64,000 nucleotides of DNA, from assembly GCA_913064775.1 (NCBI GenBank), contig CAJYAD010000001.1, forward strand, positions 62,001 to 126,000, given 5' to 3'. This DNA comes from an uncultured Albidovulum sp. Lineage in GTDB: Bacteria > Pseudomonadota > Alphaproteobacteria > Rhodobacterales > Rhodobacteraceae. The notes beneath the pieces are model-generated. The model saw only the letters and a list, made by a program, of their open reading frames with translations. It searched no databases and was not told the DNA's origin. Below, piece by piece: positions 44,304 to 53,084 of the stretch (position 1 is its first letter; every line of letters begins with the position of its first letter). Made by a program: the position numbers and the translations under genes.

Positions 44304-44368
44304 CGCTCGACCCGAACTTCGCCGCTTATTTTCCGGAAGACCAAGGCGGCTGTGTGCCGCTGGCCGCG

Positions 44369-46237
44369 TCAGTTGGACGGCGTGCTGGCAGATCTGGCAA
44401 ACAGGGCTTCGATCACGTCCAGAGGCGCGGACCAGTCGCGCGGACAGGCCTGACGGTGGAGCTCCAGCATCCCGTACCAGGGATCCCTCTGCCCCTCGCG
44501 GCCCCAATACCACATGCATTCCGCCCCGGCGGGCAACAGCACATGGGTCCCCGCATGGCCGACCGCGCCGCAGGCATGGGCGGTGGTGTTGTCGATCGTC
44601 ACGATCCGGTCGATCGCCTGGATCTGTTCCAGGAATGCGGCCAGATCGCGCATCTGGTCGATCTCGGGGTCTTGCAGGAAGGTCAGATCGGGGCGCCGCG
44701 CCCGGGCCGCCGCCAGATCCGCGGCGCAGTCGCCATATTGCAGGTTCACCACCAGCGCGCCCCGCGGCAGCCGCGCGGCCAGATCGGCCAGCGGGAGCGA
44801 GCGGTGCCAGCCCGTCAGCCGGTCGCCCGAACGCCAGGCGACGCCGATCACGGGCGCCCCCTTGGCCAGGTCGCGATAGCGCTGCCGCATCCGCGATACC
44901 CCTGCCGGATCGGGGCGCAGATATCCGCCCAGGGGCGCGCCCTGGGGCCGGGCTGGCAGGTAGCGGGTCAGATCGCCCACGAAGGCGATCTCGCCGCGGG
45001 CGATCTGGTCATTGGCGAACTCGATCTCTTCGCGAAAGCGCAGCCCCAAGGCATTGCCCTTCAGCGCCGCCGCCATCCGCGGATCGCCGACCAAGGTGAT
45101 CTCGGCCCCGGCGGCCAGCGGCGCCAGCGCCACCAGCGGTATCAGCGCGAGCTGGTCGCCAATCCCCTGTTCCTGCATCAGAAAGAGACGCCGCCGCCCG
45201 GTCAGGTTCTCGGGGGTCGCGCTTTCGTAGGGGATCTTGTGGCGGTTCGCCTCGGGCTGGCGCCGGGCGTAGAAGGGGGCGCCCTCGGCAAAACGGCCTT
45301 CGCAGAAGCAATGCGTGCCATAGGCGCGTCCGGACCAAAGCGATTCCTCATCGGTCAGCGCATCGGCGGCGCGAAAGGCGTGGCCCGCGGCCTGGCGCGC
45401 GCCGCGGTCGAGATGGATATGGGCGGCCACCGCAAGGGCGCGCTTGTAGTAGATCGGCGCGCTGAAGCCGGCGTCCAGCAATTGCAGCGCCTCGCCGGCG
45501 CGGTCGAGGTTGCGCAGCGCCGTCATGCGCAGGCTGATCAACTCGTCGCGCTCGGGCATTTCCGCCAGCAATGCGGCGGTCAGGGTTTCGGCGCGGCTGA
45601 AATCATGGCGAAACAGCGCCGCCTTGACCTGACCGATCCTTGCGTCGGCGGTTTCCGGCGCCAGGGCAAATTCGGCGTCGAAGGCGGCGATCGCCTTGGG
45701 GAATTCCTCGGCGGTCAGGTAGATCTCGGCCAGCATATGATAGAGCGCGGGATCGCGCAGGCGGGCCGCCACGCCCTCAAGGGTGTTGGCCACCTCGGTC
45801 AGCCGGTTCATGCTGGACATCAGATCGGCGTATAGCCGGATCATCGGGCGGTCGGAACTGCCGGCCTGAAGCGCGGCGGTGAACAGATCGACCGCGGCGA
45901 AGACATCGCCATGCAGCACCAACGCCTTGCCCAGACCCGCCAGCGGCTGCGGCGCGCCGGGGGCGGCGCGGCGGGCTTCCTCGAAGAAGCGCCGCGCGGT
46001 GTCGGCCTCATGCCGGTCGAGTGCCACGATGCCGAGGATCACCCAGGGGTGCTGGCTGTCGGGATGCGATTGCGACACTTCCTGCGCGCGGCTTGTTGCG
46101 GTGACCGCATCCTTGCGGTTCAGGGCCATATAGGCCTCGTGCAGGGCCAAGGCCGCGGGGCCGGGTACGCCATAGGTACGCTGGGCTTCGGATTGCAGGG
46201 CGCGGCGGTCCCTGCGCGACAGGGTGGCGGTGGTCAT
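44369..46237 (-). CDS. TPR protein with glycosyltransferase-9-like C-terminal domain
   Basis: A 622-residue protein. The first two-thirds are TPR-type helical repeats (SQHPWVILGIVALDRHEADTARRFFEEARR, PQPLAGLGKALVLHG, ALYHMLAEIYLTAEEFPKA, and others). The C-terminal third resembles GT9/ADP-heptose-type domains (GVAWRSGDRLTGWHRSLPLADLAARL, then IVTIDNTTAHACGAVG). OGT-like TPR-GT proteins often glycosylate flagellin. Its start overlaps the stop of the GT2-FkbM gene (ATGA), and motA lies beyond, so a flagellar modification role is plausible but not shown. Confidence 0.75.
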   Translation of the reverse strand: MTTATLSRRDRRALQSEAQRTYGVPGPAALALHEAYMALNRKDAVTATSRAQEVSQSHPDSQHPWVILGIVALDRHEADTARRFFEEARRAAPGAPQPLAGLGKALVLHGDVFAAVDLFTAALQAGSSDRPMIRLYADLMSSMNRLTEVANTLEGVAARLRDPALYHMLAEIYLTAEEFPKAIAAFDAEFALAPETADARIGQVKAALFRHDFSRAETLTAALLAEMPERDELISLRMTALRNLDRAGEALQLLDAGFSAPIYYKRALAVAAHIHLDRGARQAAGHAFRAADALTDEESLWSGRAYGTHCFCEGRFAEGAPFYARRQPEANRHKIPYESATPENLTGRRRLFLMQEQGIGDQLALIPLVALAPLAAGAEITLVGDPRMAAALKGNALGLRFREEIEFANDQIARGEIAFVGDLTRYLPARPQGAPLGGYLRPDPAGVSRMRQRYRDLAKGAPVIGVAWRSGDRLTGWHRSLPLADLAARLPRGALVVNLQYGDCAADLAAARARRPDLTFLQDPEIDQMRDLAAFLEQIQAIDRIVTIDNTTAHACGAVGHAGTHVLLPAGAECMWYWGREGQRDPWYGMLELHRQACPRDWSAPLDVIEALFARSASTPSN

Positions 46238-47643
46238 GCGTCGATATCCTCGGGCAGCGGCCCGGCGGAAGCCGAAGCCTGCGCGCGGCCTTGGCGCGGC
46301 GGCACGAAGGCCTCGGGCACGGCGAAATAATCCATCGTGTGGACGTAGGGCACGCTGTCGGCCAGCCGGTAGCCGTTGGCGCGGCACCAGCGCTGGGCAA
46401 ACCCCAGGATGTTGGCGCGCTGGATCTCGATCCAGATCACCGGTCGGTCGCGGGCGATCACCCGGGCGGCGCCGGCGAGCACGTCCAGCTCCATCCCCTC
46501 GGCGTCGATCTTGAGGAAGTCGATCCGCGTGTCGCCCAGCAGCGCATCAAGCGTCACCACCCGCAGATCGCCCGCCCCGTCGGCCATCAGGCTGGTGGCG
46601 CCCAGATTGTCGGCATCGGGGGTTTCGGCGCGAAAGCGGCCTTCTGCCCGGCCGACCCCCAGCCCGATCCCGCGCCGGTCAATCACCCGCTCGACACCGT
46701 TCGCGGCGAGGTTTTCGTCAAGCAGGCGGATCGCGGCGGGGTTGGGTTCGACCGGCAGGATCGCAGCGGGCGCAAGGTGCTGGGCGTACCAGATGACATG
46801 GTTGCCCACATTCGCGCCGACATCGACGATCCGCGCGCCGGGCGGGATCAGCGCGTGCAGGCGCGACAGCGGCTCGGCCTCGAAGAACTGCCCGGCAAGA
46901 TGGGTGCGCTGGATCAGGTCCAGCGGATTGGTCACCCGCATCCGCGCGGCCACCCCGCCATGGTCGACCTTTGCCCAAAGCGGCGTCTCGCGTACCGCCC
47001 CGGCCCACAGCCGATCGGTGGCCAGCCGCCAATCCTGCCCGGTGGCCGAACGCGGCCCGGTGGAATGCTGGCCGCGGCGGTTGAGAAAGAAGATCTCGGG
47101 CCGCTTGGCGCAGCGCGCCTGACGCCAGATCTGCAGGTAGAGCGTGTAATCCTCGGCCGTGTCGAGGCTTTCGTCAAAGCCAAGGCCGGCCAGCACCTTG
47201 GTGCGATAGAAGCCGCCGATCTGCACCGCCATCGCCGGCGGATGCGACAGGAAATCGGCATGGCTGTCGATCCGCTCGGGCTGATCGGGGCGCAGCTGCG
47301 GCTCTTGCTGCGCGTCGAGTTCGCAGATCAGGCCCCAGACGGCGTCGAGGTCCGGCTCTTCGGCCAGGATGCGACCGAAGGCCTCGAAGGCGTTGGGCGT
47401 CAGGATGTCGTCGGCATCGAGCAGGAAGAGCCAGTCCACCCCGTCGCGCGCCGCCTGTTCGATCGCCACGTTGCGCCGGTTCGAGCGGCCATGCCGGCCC
47501 TCGGTGTCGTCCATCGGATAGACCAGCAGCGCGTCGAAAGGGCCGTGGTGATAGCCCCAGGCGGCCTCGATCGAGGGGCGGCAGCTTTGCTCGAACATCT
47601 GGGCATGGCCGGGGCCGATCGGGGTGATCAGGCCGCATTTCAT
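46234..47643 (-). CDS. GT2 glycosyltransferase - FkbM methyltransferase fusion
   Basis: A 469-residue two-domain enzyme. Residues 1 to about 235 form a GT-A glycosyltransferase with DxD-type D76-A-D-D79 in WLFLLDADDILTP. Residues about 255-440 form an FkbM-type SAM methyltransferase (VDVGANVGNHVIW, ILPVEPNPAAIRLLDENL, IDFLKIDAEGMELDVLAGA). It would add a sugar and O-methylate it. It overlaps both neighbours by ATGA, forming a three-gene unit with the TPR-GT gene and the 378-residue protein. The target is unknown; flagellin or another flagellar protein is the contextual guess. Confidence 0.85.
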   Translation of the reverse strand: MKCGLITPIGPGHAQMFEQSCRPSIEAAWGYHHGPFDALLVYPMDDTEGRHGRSNRRNVAIEQAARDGVDWLFLLDADDILTPNAFEAFGRILAEEPDLDAVWGLICELDAQQEPQLRPDQPERIDSHADFLSHPPAMAVQIGGFYRTKVLAGLGFDESLDTAEDYTLYLQIWRQARCAKRPEIFFLNRRGQHSTGPRSATGQDWRLATDRLWAGAVRETPLWAKVDHGGVAARMRVTNPLDLIQRTHLAGQFFEAEPLSRLHALIPPGARIVDVGANVGNHVIWYAQHLAPAAILPVEPNPAAIRLLDENLAANGVERVIDRRGIGLGVGRAEGRFRAETPDADNLGATSLMADGAGDLRVVTLDALLGDTRIDFLKIDAEGMELDVLAGAARVIARDRPVIWIEIQRANILGFAQRWCRANGYRLADSVPYVHTMDYFAVPEAFVPPRQGRAQASASAGPLPEDIDA

Positions 47644-48776
47644 CGCCGGGTCCCCCCGGTTTCGATCCGGGCGAAGATGGCGTCGCGCAGCGCGTTGACG
47701 GTGCCGGGGCCGTCGGTGCCGCTGAAGGCCGGCGACAGCCCCAGTTGCACCGCCAGCAAAAGCCCTGCCACCAGTGCCCCGCCTCCCAGACCGCCGCGCA
47801 GCAGGCGCCGGCCCAGGCGGCGGCGCGGCGGGCGCTGTGCCCGGGTCGCCATGGCCGGCGCCGGGGTGCGCAGCGGGGCGAGGCCCACGAAAAGATGCGC
47901 CCCCGAAGCCGTCAGCCGCACCGCCTGCGGCCCCCGGCCAAGCGCGGCCACCATGGCGCGGGGCAACAGCGTCTCGTCGAAGATCAGCTTGGCGGGCAGG
48001 CGGTGGCTTCCCGCCAGCGCCGAAGCCGGAATGGCGAAGCTGAGAAGATCGTTGCGGAAATAGATCTCGGGCACTTTCAGGCCGGGCGTGTCGGCGGTGG
48101 GCGTGCCCACGGTCAGGCGAATCTCGCCCGAGCGACCCAGCGACAGCAGCGCCTCGGTGAACAGACCGTCGCGCTGGACCTCGGGGGCGAGCCGGTGGAA
48201 GCCTTCGGGCAGGTCCGGATCGGCGGGCGCCGCGGATTGCGGGGCCGAAGCGGGGGCGGGGGCCGGAGTGGGGGCCGGAGAGGGCACTTTGGGCGCGGCG
48301 CGGGTGGTTGTGAAATCTTCGCGCGGCGCGTCAAGCCGCACTTCGGGCCGGGGCGGCGGCGTGAGTGGGGCGGTGGGTTTGCTGGCCCGGGGGCGGCCGG
48401 TCAGCATCGCTTCCACATCCAGCCCCTCTTCGGCGGCGAAACTGTAGTTGAGCGCGTAATCGGCGGCTAATTCCAGCAGGTTCGGGCTTTCCGCGACCAG
48501 GCTCATCAGCTTGCGCTCTTCCGAGAACAGCATGCGCCGCGTCGGCAGGCCGGGCCGGGCCGGGACCACGCAAAAGTCGCCCTCGGGGCGGTCCAGCGTC
48601 TCGGCCACGCGGCTCAGGATGCTGGCATCCTCGTCGCGGTGATGGACCAGCATCGCGCAGGCGCCGGCCTCGTCCAGGCAAACGGCAAGCCGCATCTTCT
48701 GGGGCCAGCCGTCGAACAGCTGACCCAGTTCCTCCTCATCGAGAAAGATGGCAACGGCATCAAGGCGACCATGCAT
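47640..48776 (-). CDS. Unrecognised membrane-anchored protein of the flagellar locus
   Basis: A 378-residue protein I cannot assign. It has a soluble N-terminal domain (1-110), a long Pro/Ala-rich linker (about 125-190), a second globular domain (195-300), an Arg-rich stretch (PPRRRLGRRLLRGG) and a membrane helix near residues 332-350 with a short tail. It is first in a minus-strand unit with the two glycosylation-type genes and divergent from motA, so a flagellar or glycosylation accessory role is possible. Confidence 0.7.
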   Translation of the reverse strand: MHGRLDAVAIFLDEEELGQLFDGWPQKMRLAVCLDEAGACAMLVHHRDEDASILSRVAETLDRPEGDFCVVPARPGLPTRRMLFSEERKLMSLVAESPNLLELAADYALNYSFAAEEGLDVEAMLTGRPRASKPTAPLTPPPRPEVRLDAPREDFTTTRAAPKVPSPAPTPAPAPASAPQSAAPADPDLPEGFHRLAPEVQRDGLFTEALLSLGRSGEIRLTVGTPTADTPGLKVPEIYFRNDLLSFAIPASALAGSHRLPAKLIFDETLLPRAMVAALGRGPQAVRLTASGAHLFVGLAPLRTPAPAMATRAQRPPRRRLGRRLLRGGLGGGALVAGLLLAVQLGLSPAFSGTDGPGTVNALRDAIFARIETGGTRR

Positions 48777-48971
48777 CGGAATCGTCCTGTCTGAATCCTT
48801 CTGGAAATGCTAGAATTACAAGAATAGGAAGTCAATAATTCATGTTAATCGTGGGATTCTCCAGAAATTCAAGCATAGATGTTCTTCGAGATGTTGACTT
48901 TCTTGTTGAGCGCAAGAAGAATTGCGCCAAGGTCCGCGGCGGTGCGCCGGCTGTAACGCGAGGTGGCTCGA
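48777..48971. promoter_or_regulatory. Divergent promoter region before motA
   Basis: About 195 AT-rich bases between divergent genes. TTGACTTTCTTG (48892-48903) may include a -35 element for motA. No clear CtrA or sigma-54 site seen. Confidence 0.4.
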
Positions 48972-49874
48972 ATGACGATTCTGATCGGTCTGATCCTGGT
49001 GGCGGGCCTTGTCTTCGGCGGTTTCACCATGTCCGGCGGCAAGATGGAGGTGCTGATCCACGCCGTGCCGTTCGAGGGCATGATGATCGGCGGTGCAGCC
49101 GTCGGCTCCTTCATCATCGCCAATTCCTTCGGCCTGATCAAACGGACGGGCAAGGCCTTCCTGAAGGTCTTCAAGGGCACCAAGTGGAAGACGAAGGATT
49201 ACAACGACATCCTGTCACTGATGTTCGAGCTTTCGCGGCTGTACCGCACCAAGGGCATTCTGGCGCTCGACAGCCATGTCGAGTCCCCGAAGGAAAGCGA
49301 AATCTTCCAGCGCTATCCAAAGCTTCTGGGCGATCATTTCACGGTCGAGCTGATCACCGACAGTTTTCGCATGTTGGCGATGCAGTTCGACGACGCCTAC
49401 CAGACCGAGGATGTGATCAACCGCAAGCTCAAGAAACACCACCATGAGGCCCTGGCCCCCGCCGGTGCGATCCAGACCATGGCCGACGCGCTGCCGGCGA
49501 TCGGGATCATCGTCGCGGTGCTGGGGGTGATCAAGACCATGGGCGCGATCAACGAAAGCCCCGCAATTCTGGGCGCGATGATCGGTGGTGCGCTGGTCGG
49601 CACCTTCCTGGGCGTCTTCCTGGCCTATTGCTTCGTCGCGCCGGTCTCGGGGCGGCTGAAGCAGATTGAGGACGAGGATGCGTCGCTTTACTATGTGATC
49701 CGCGACATCTTCGTCGCGATGGTCGCGGGCCATCCGCCCAACATCTGTATCGAGATCGGCCGCGGCAGCATTCCGACGGCGATGCAGCCCGATTTCTATG
49801 CGGTGGAGCAGGCGCAGAAGGATCTGACCGCGGCGCAGGCGGCGCAGGCGGGTCAGTCGGCAGAGGCGGCCTAG
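48972..49874 (+). CDS. motA: Flagellar motor stator protein MotA
   Basis: A 300-residue inner-membrane stator subunit that with MotB conducts protons and turns the rotor. Four membrane helices are visible; the cytoplasmic loop has ELSRLYRTKGILALDSHVE and the third helix the conserved proline in ALPAIGIIVAVLGVIKTMG. ATG 48972 follows GAGGTGG. Unusually it is not paired with motB; a FliJ-like gene follows and motB is on the opposite strand. Confidence 0.95.
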   Translation: MTILIGLILVAGLVFGGFTMSGGKMEVLIHAVPFEGMMIGGAAVGSFIIANSFGLIKRTGKAFLKVFKGTKWKTKDYNDILSLMFELSRLYRTKGILALDSHVESPKESEIFQRYPKLLGDHFTVELITDSFRMLAMQFDDAYQTEDVINRKLKKHHHEALAPAGAIQTMADALPAIGIIVAVLGVIKTMGAINESPAILGAMIGGALVGTFLGVFLAYCFVAPVSGRLKQIEDEDASLYYVIRDIFVAMVAGHPPNICIEIGRGSIPTAMQPDFYAVEQAQKDLTAAQAAQAGQSAEAA

Positions 49875-49882
49875 GCCGGGCG

Positions 49883-50332
49883 ATGGCTGGGCGGTTGCAC
49901 ACGCTGGAATTGATGGGGCGCCTGCGGCAGCGGGCGCTTGAGGCGCAGGCAGCCAAGGTGCGTCAGATCTGGGCCCGGATCGCCGAGATTGACGCCGCGC
50001 GGGCCGGACTGCACGCCGCGCTGCAGGGCGGCGGGGCGCCGCGCAGCGTCGAGGCCGCGCCCTATCTGCCGGGCTACCTGCGGGCGATGCGCGCCGAAGA
50101 GGCCAAGCTGCTGGAAGAGCGCGCCACGCTGAAGACGGCGCTGGCCGAGGCCGAGGCCACGCTGCTGGCGCGGTTTCGCGAGTCCAAGGCGAACGATCGG
50201 CTGTTGGCGGGCGCGCAGACGGCGCTTCGCTCGGCCGCCACACGCGCCGAGGCCGCCGAACTGGACGAGATCGCGCTGCGCGCCCATCTGGGGCAGGGTA
50301 GCGGGCCGGACGCTGACCGGACGGCGCGCTAG
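49883..50332 (+). CDS. FliJ-like coiled-coil flagellar protein
   Basis: A 149-residue, almost fully helical protein rich in Ala, Glu, Leu and Arg, predicted to be coiled-coil throughout (RLRQRALEAQAAKVRQIWARI; ALAEAEATLLARFRESKAND). Size and make-up fit FliJ, the stalk-like chaperone of the flagellar export ATPase, but FliJ is poorly conserved. It lies 8 bases after motA and is probably in its operon. No fliI is nearby. Confidence 0.5.
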   Translation: MAGRLHTLELMGRLRQRALEAQAAKVRQIWARIAEIDAARAGLHAALQGGGAPRSVEAAPYLPGYLRAMRAEEAKLLEERATLKTALAEAEATLLARFRESKANDRLLAGAQTALRSAATRAEAAELDEIALRAHLGQGSGPDADRTAR

Positions 50333-50338
50333 GCCGCG

Positions 50339-51538
50339 CTAGTCGGAGGCGCGGCGCAGGTCGTTCAAGCTGATCATCGAATAGGTGCGCGCCAGGGCGG
50401 CGGGCACGGCAGGGCCCGTATTGGCCGCGGCTTTCGCCGGGGCGTCGCTGCCGGTCTCTGCCTCTGTGGGGCTGGCGAGGGCGGGCGCCGCGGGGGCGTG
50501 CTGGGGCAACGGAGTGGCGGCCTCGTGCGGCGCGTCGGCCGCGACCGAGGCGGTCGGGATCGGCGGTTGCTGATAGGCCAGGGTCACGGTGATCCGGCGG
50601 TTGCGCGGGTCGCGCGGGTTGGCGGCGATCAGCGGGTCGGTATCGGCCACGCCTGAAATCCGCGCGATCCGGTCAGAGGCCACGCCCGACGACAGGAACA
50701 CCCGCCGCGTCGCGTTCGCGCGTTCCGAGGACAGTTCCCAATTGTCGTGGTTCGCGCCCTCGGCATAGGGGACGGCATCGGTGTGGCCCGAGATGCGGAT
50801 CTTGTTGGGCAGGTCCGCGATCGCCTTGGCCAGACGTTGCATGAGGTGAAGCGTCGCGCCCTCGACCTTGGCGCTGCCCGAGGTGAACATCGGGCGCTTG
50901 TCCTGGTCGACGATCTGGATGTTCAGCCCGTCCTTGGTCTGCTCGAACATCACGTTCTTCAGCAGCGGCCGCAGATCGGCGGTCGAATTCATCGACGCGG
51001 TTATCTCTTTCTGCACCTCCTTGAAATTCGCGTCATCCGCGGCATGGCTGTCGACGGTCTTGATGACGGTCCGCACCGCTCCGGCCGTCGCGGTCCCGTC
51101 TTTTCCGTCCTTGGCGGGCACGATCGTGGGCTTGGCGGCGGGCAATGCGGCGGCGGCGGGGGCCTTGCGGTCGGTCATCTGCGGCAGCGGATGGGTGTTG
51201 GCGTTCTCAGGGTGCGCGGTCTTGGTCTGCATCCCCTTGGGGGACGATACCCCGTTCGACTGGCTCAGCGTGCCCTTGGGTCCGAAGGTCGTGCCCCCCA
51301 GCGCCCCGATCCCGCCCTTGGCCGTCATCGAGATCTTCGCGGGCGCGAAATAATCCGAAATGCCGTTAAGCTGATCCTTCGTGGCGCTCGAGACGATCCA
51401 CATCAGCAGGAAAAACGCCATCATCGCGGTCATGAAGTCAGCATAGGCCACCTTCCACGCGCCGCCGTGATGGCCGTGATCGGTGTTCTCATCAATACGC
51501 CGGATGATGATCGGTCGAGCCTGCTGGCGAGCTGCCAT
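50339..51538 (-). CDS. motB: Flagellar motor stator protein MotB
   Basis: A 399-residue stator subunit. The single membrane helix carries the proton-binding Asp34 (YADFMTAMMAFFLLMWI). After a long linker the C-terminal OmpA-like domain (about 215-335) has ISGHTDAVP, NWELSSERANATRR and DPRNRRI for peptidoglycan binding. The 60-residue Ala/Pro-rich tail is not typical. It converges on the motA-FliJ-like unit rather than following motA. Confidence 0.93.
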   Translation of the reverse strand: MAARQQARPIIIRRIDENTDHGHHGGAWKVAYADFMTAMMAFFLLMWIVSSATKDQLNGISDYFAPAKISMTAKGGIGALGGTTFGPKGTLSQSNGVSSPKGMQTKTAHPENANTHPLPQMTDRKAPAAAALPAAKPTIVPAKDGKDGTATAGAVRTVIKTVDSHAADDANFKEVQKEITASMNSTADLRPLLKNVMFEQTKDGLNIQIVDQDKRPMFTSGSAKVEGATLHLMQRLAKAIADLPNKIRISGHTDAVPYAEGANHDNWELSSERANATRRVFLSSGVASDRIARISGVADTDPLIAANPRDPRNRRITVTLAYQQPPIPTASVAADAPHEAATPLPQHAPAAPALASPTEAETGSDAPAKAAANTGPAVPAALARTYSMISLNDLRRASD

Positions 51539-51628
51539 AAGTGACTCCTTCCCTGTGCCGGGCTTCTACGGTCAGGCGGAAGGCCATCCGATTCTTCGGA
51601 CAATGCGCCCCACAGGGGCAAACTCATC

Positions 51629-51655
51629 AAAAAAGGCGCCCAAAAAGAGGCGCCT
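51629..51655 (-). terminator. Intrinsic terminator of mucR1
   Basis: AGGCGCC/GGCGCCT stem with an 8-base loop; on the minus strand six T follow. It lies 75 bases after the MucR stop and before motB. Confidence 0.75.
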
Positions 51656-51729
51656 CTAGGTCAATATTGGGAATTCGCCGTGGGCGGGCGGCCTGCGCCG
51701 GAACGCCCCCCGGCGCAGGCCGCAGGGGC

Positions 51730-52176
51730 TCAGGCGTCTTCGCGCCGGTATTTTCCCAGGCCCATCCGCTTTGCGTAATCGGCCTTGCGGGCGCTGTAGC
51801 TGGGCGCCACCAGCGGCATGTCGGCCGACAGGTTGAAGCGGGCGCGATATTCGTCCTCGGTCAGGCCATGTTCGGCGCCGAGGTGGCGCTTGAGCATCTT
51901 GAAGCCCTTGCCGCAGCACAGACAATAGACCTTGTCCTCGGTCACCGCCTGATCGAGGGGCATCGCAGGATGCGCGGCCGCCCGGTCCGCGCCGGTCCGC
52001 GCCGCGGAACCGGCGGCGACGGCGGTACTGGCGCCCAGGGGTGCCGCTTCGAACTGCCGGGTCAGCCGCGCGACCAACTCGACGATGTCGTCGATCGAGG
52101 TGTCGGGCCGGGCGGCGAAGGCGGCGGCGATTCTGGCCACCGTGCTCGTCGGATCGTTGACCTTCGGATTGCTCAT
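51730..52176 (-). CDS. MucR/Ros-family transcriptional regulator with intact zinc finger
   Basis: A 148-residue regulator. The zinc finger C85-x2-C88-x9-H98-x4-H103 is complete, followed by EDEYRARFNLSADMPLVAPSYSARKADYAKRMGLG. The N-terminal region would form oligomers. MucR proteins are H-NS-like silencers that control exopolysaccharide, motility and virulence genes in alphaproteobacteria. AAGGA precedes ATG 52176. A second, divergent MucR gene is upstream on the same strand. Confidence 0.92.
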   Translation of the reverse strand: MSNPKVNDPTSTVARIAAAFAARPDTSIDDIVELVARLTRQFEAAPLGASTAVAAGSAARTGADRAAAHPAMPLDQAVTEDKVYCLCCGKGFKMLKRHLGAEHGLTEDEYRARFNLSADMPLVAPSYSARKADYAKRMGLGKYRREDA

Positions 52177-52360
52177 TTCTGATCCTTTTTCTGCCGAACT
52201 CGTACAATACTTGCCTGTAACGGGTATGATTGTAGGTCTATGTTGCATTTGTCGTCAAGAAACTTGCTCTTTCCTTGTGGCAATCGGCGAAATCCGGCCC
52301 GGAGGCCGCCGATCGGGGTAATTTTGCAGAATTGTCGCGAAAGCTTCTTGCTGTATCTCC

Positions 52361-52756
52361 TTACCACCCGGGAGGGGCCGCGCGCCGGCTCCCGCGGCTT
52401 AGCGCCCGGGCGCGGGCGTAATCGGGCGCGACCAGCGGATAATCCGGCGGCAGATCCCATTTGCGCCGGTATTCCTCGGGCGTCTGGCCGAGCTTTTGCA
52501 TCAGATGACGCCGCAAGAGCACCACCTTGGCCCCGGTTTCAAGGCAGATCAGATGGTCGGGCTGGATGCTGTCCTCAACCGGAACCGCTGGCGTGGGCGC
52601 GGGTTTCGCGCTTGGCCCCAGCATCATCGCCTGCAGCCGCAGGGCCAGACGCAGGGCCTCGCCGGTCGCCAGGCCCGCATGGGCGATCTGCGCCTCGACC
52701 AGCGCCGCGATTTCTTCGATCAAAGGCGTATCGCCGGCATCACTGCTACCCATCAT
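52361..52756 (-). CDS. MucR-family regulator with degenerate zinc finger
   Basis: A 131-residue MucR homologue. The core LICLETGAKVVLLRRHLMQKLGQTPEEYRRKWDLPPDYPLVAPDYA fits the family, but of the four zinc ligands only Cys71 and His84 remain; the others are Thr74 and Leu89. Some Mesorhizobium Ros-type proteins fold without zinc, so it may still bind DNA. Two adjacent ATGs (52756, 52753) are possible starts. It lies about 185 bases before the intact MucR gene. Confidence 0.82.
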   Translation of the reverse strand: MMGSSDAGDTPLIEEIAALVEAQIAHAGLATGEALRLALRLQAMMLGPSAKPAPTPAVPVEDSIQPDHLICLETGAKVVLLRRHLMQKLGQTPEEYRRKWDLPPDYPLVAPDYARARALSRGSRRAAPPGW

Positions 52757-53084
52757 CGAAACCCGGCCCCCCCTTCTGGCTGAAGAATTCGACCGATCTC
52801 CATGTATCGGCATGTTCCTAGATGGGGCAGAATATTAAGAACAGGTCAAAGAACAAAATTTATTCACATCTTCGCTGATCTTGGTGAGCGACCCCTGTGC
52901 AAGGCCAGCGCTGTGGTGCGCTTCTTGTGTGCAAGGGGGGCTTCTGCTAGCCAAAAAACTTGGTGTGGGGTGCTTTGGGTGCGCGGTGCGATGGGTCGTT
53001 GTCCCCCGATCGGGGCGGGGCCGGATTTGTGCTTCGGTGGGTTTCTGACAAACTTAATGGTTCGGGGGATCGGGTTGGGGACCC
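52757..53084. other. Divergent region between the second mucR and the winged-helix regulator
   Basis: About 330 bases. It holds TTAA-GAACAGG-TCAA (52841-52855), one base off a CtrA box, and the perfect palindrome CCCCGATCGGGG (53004-53015). No gene seen. Confidence 0.45.
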
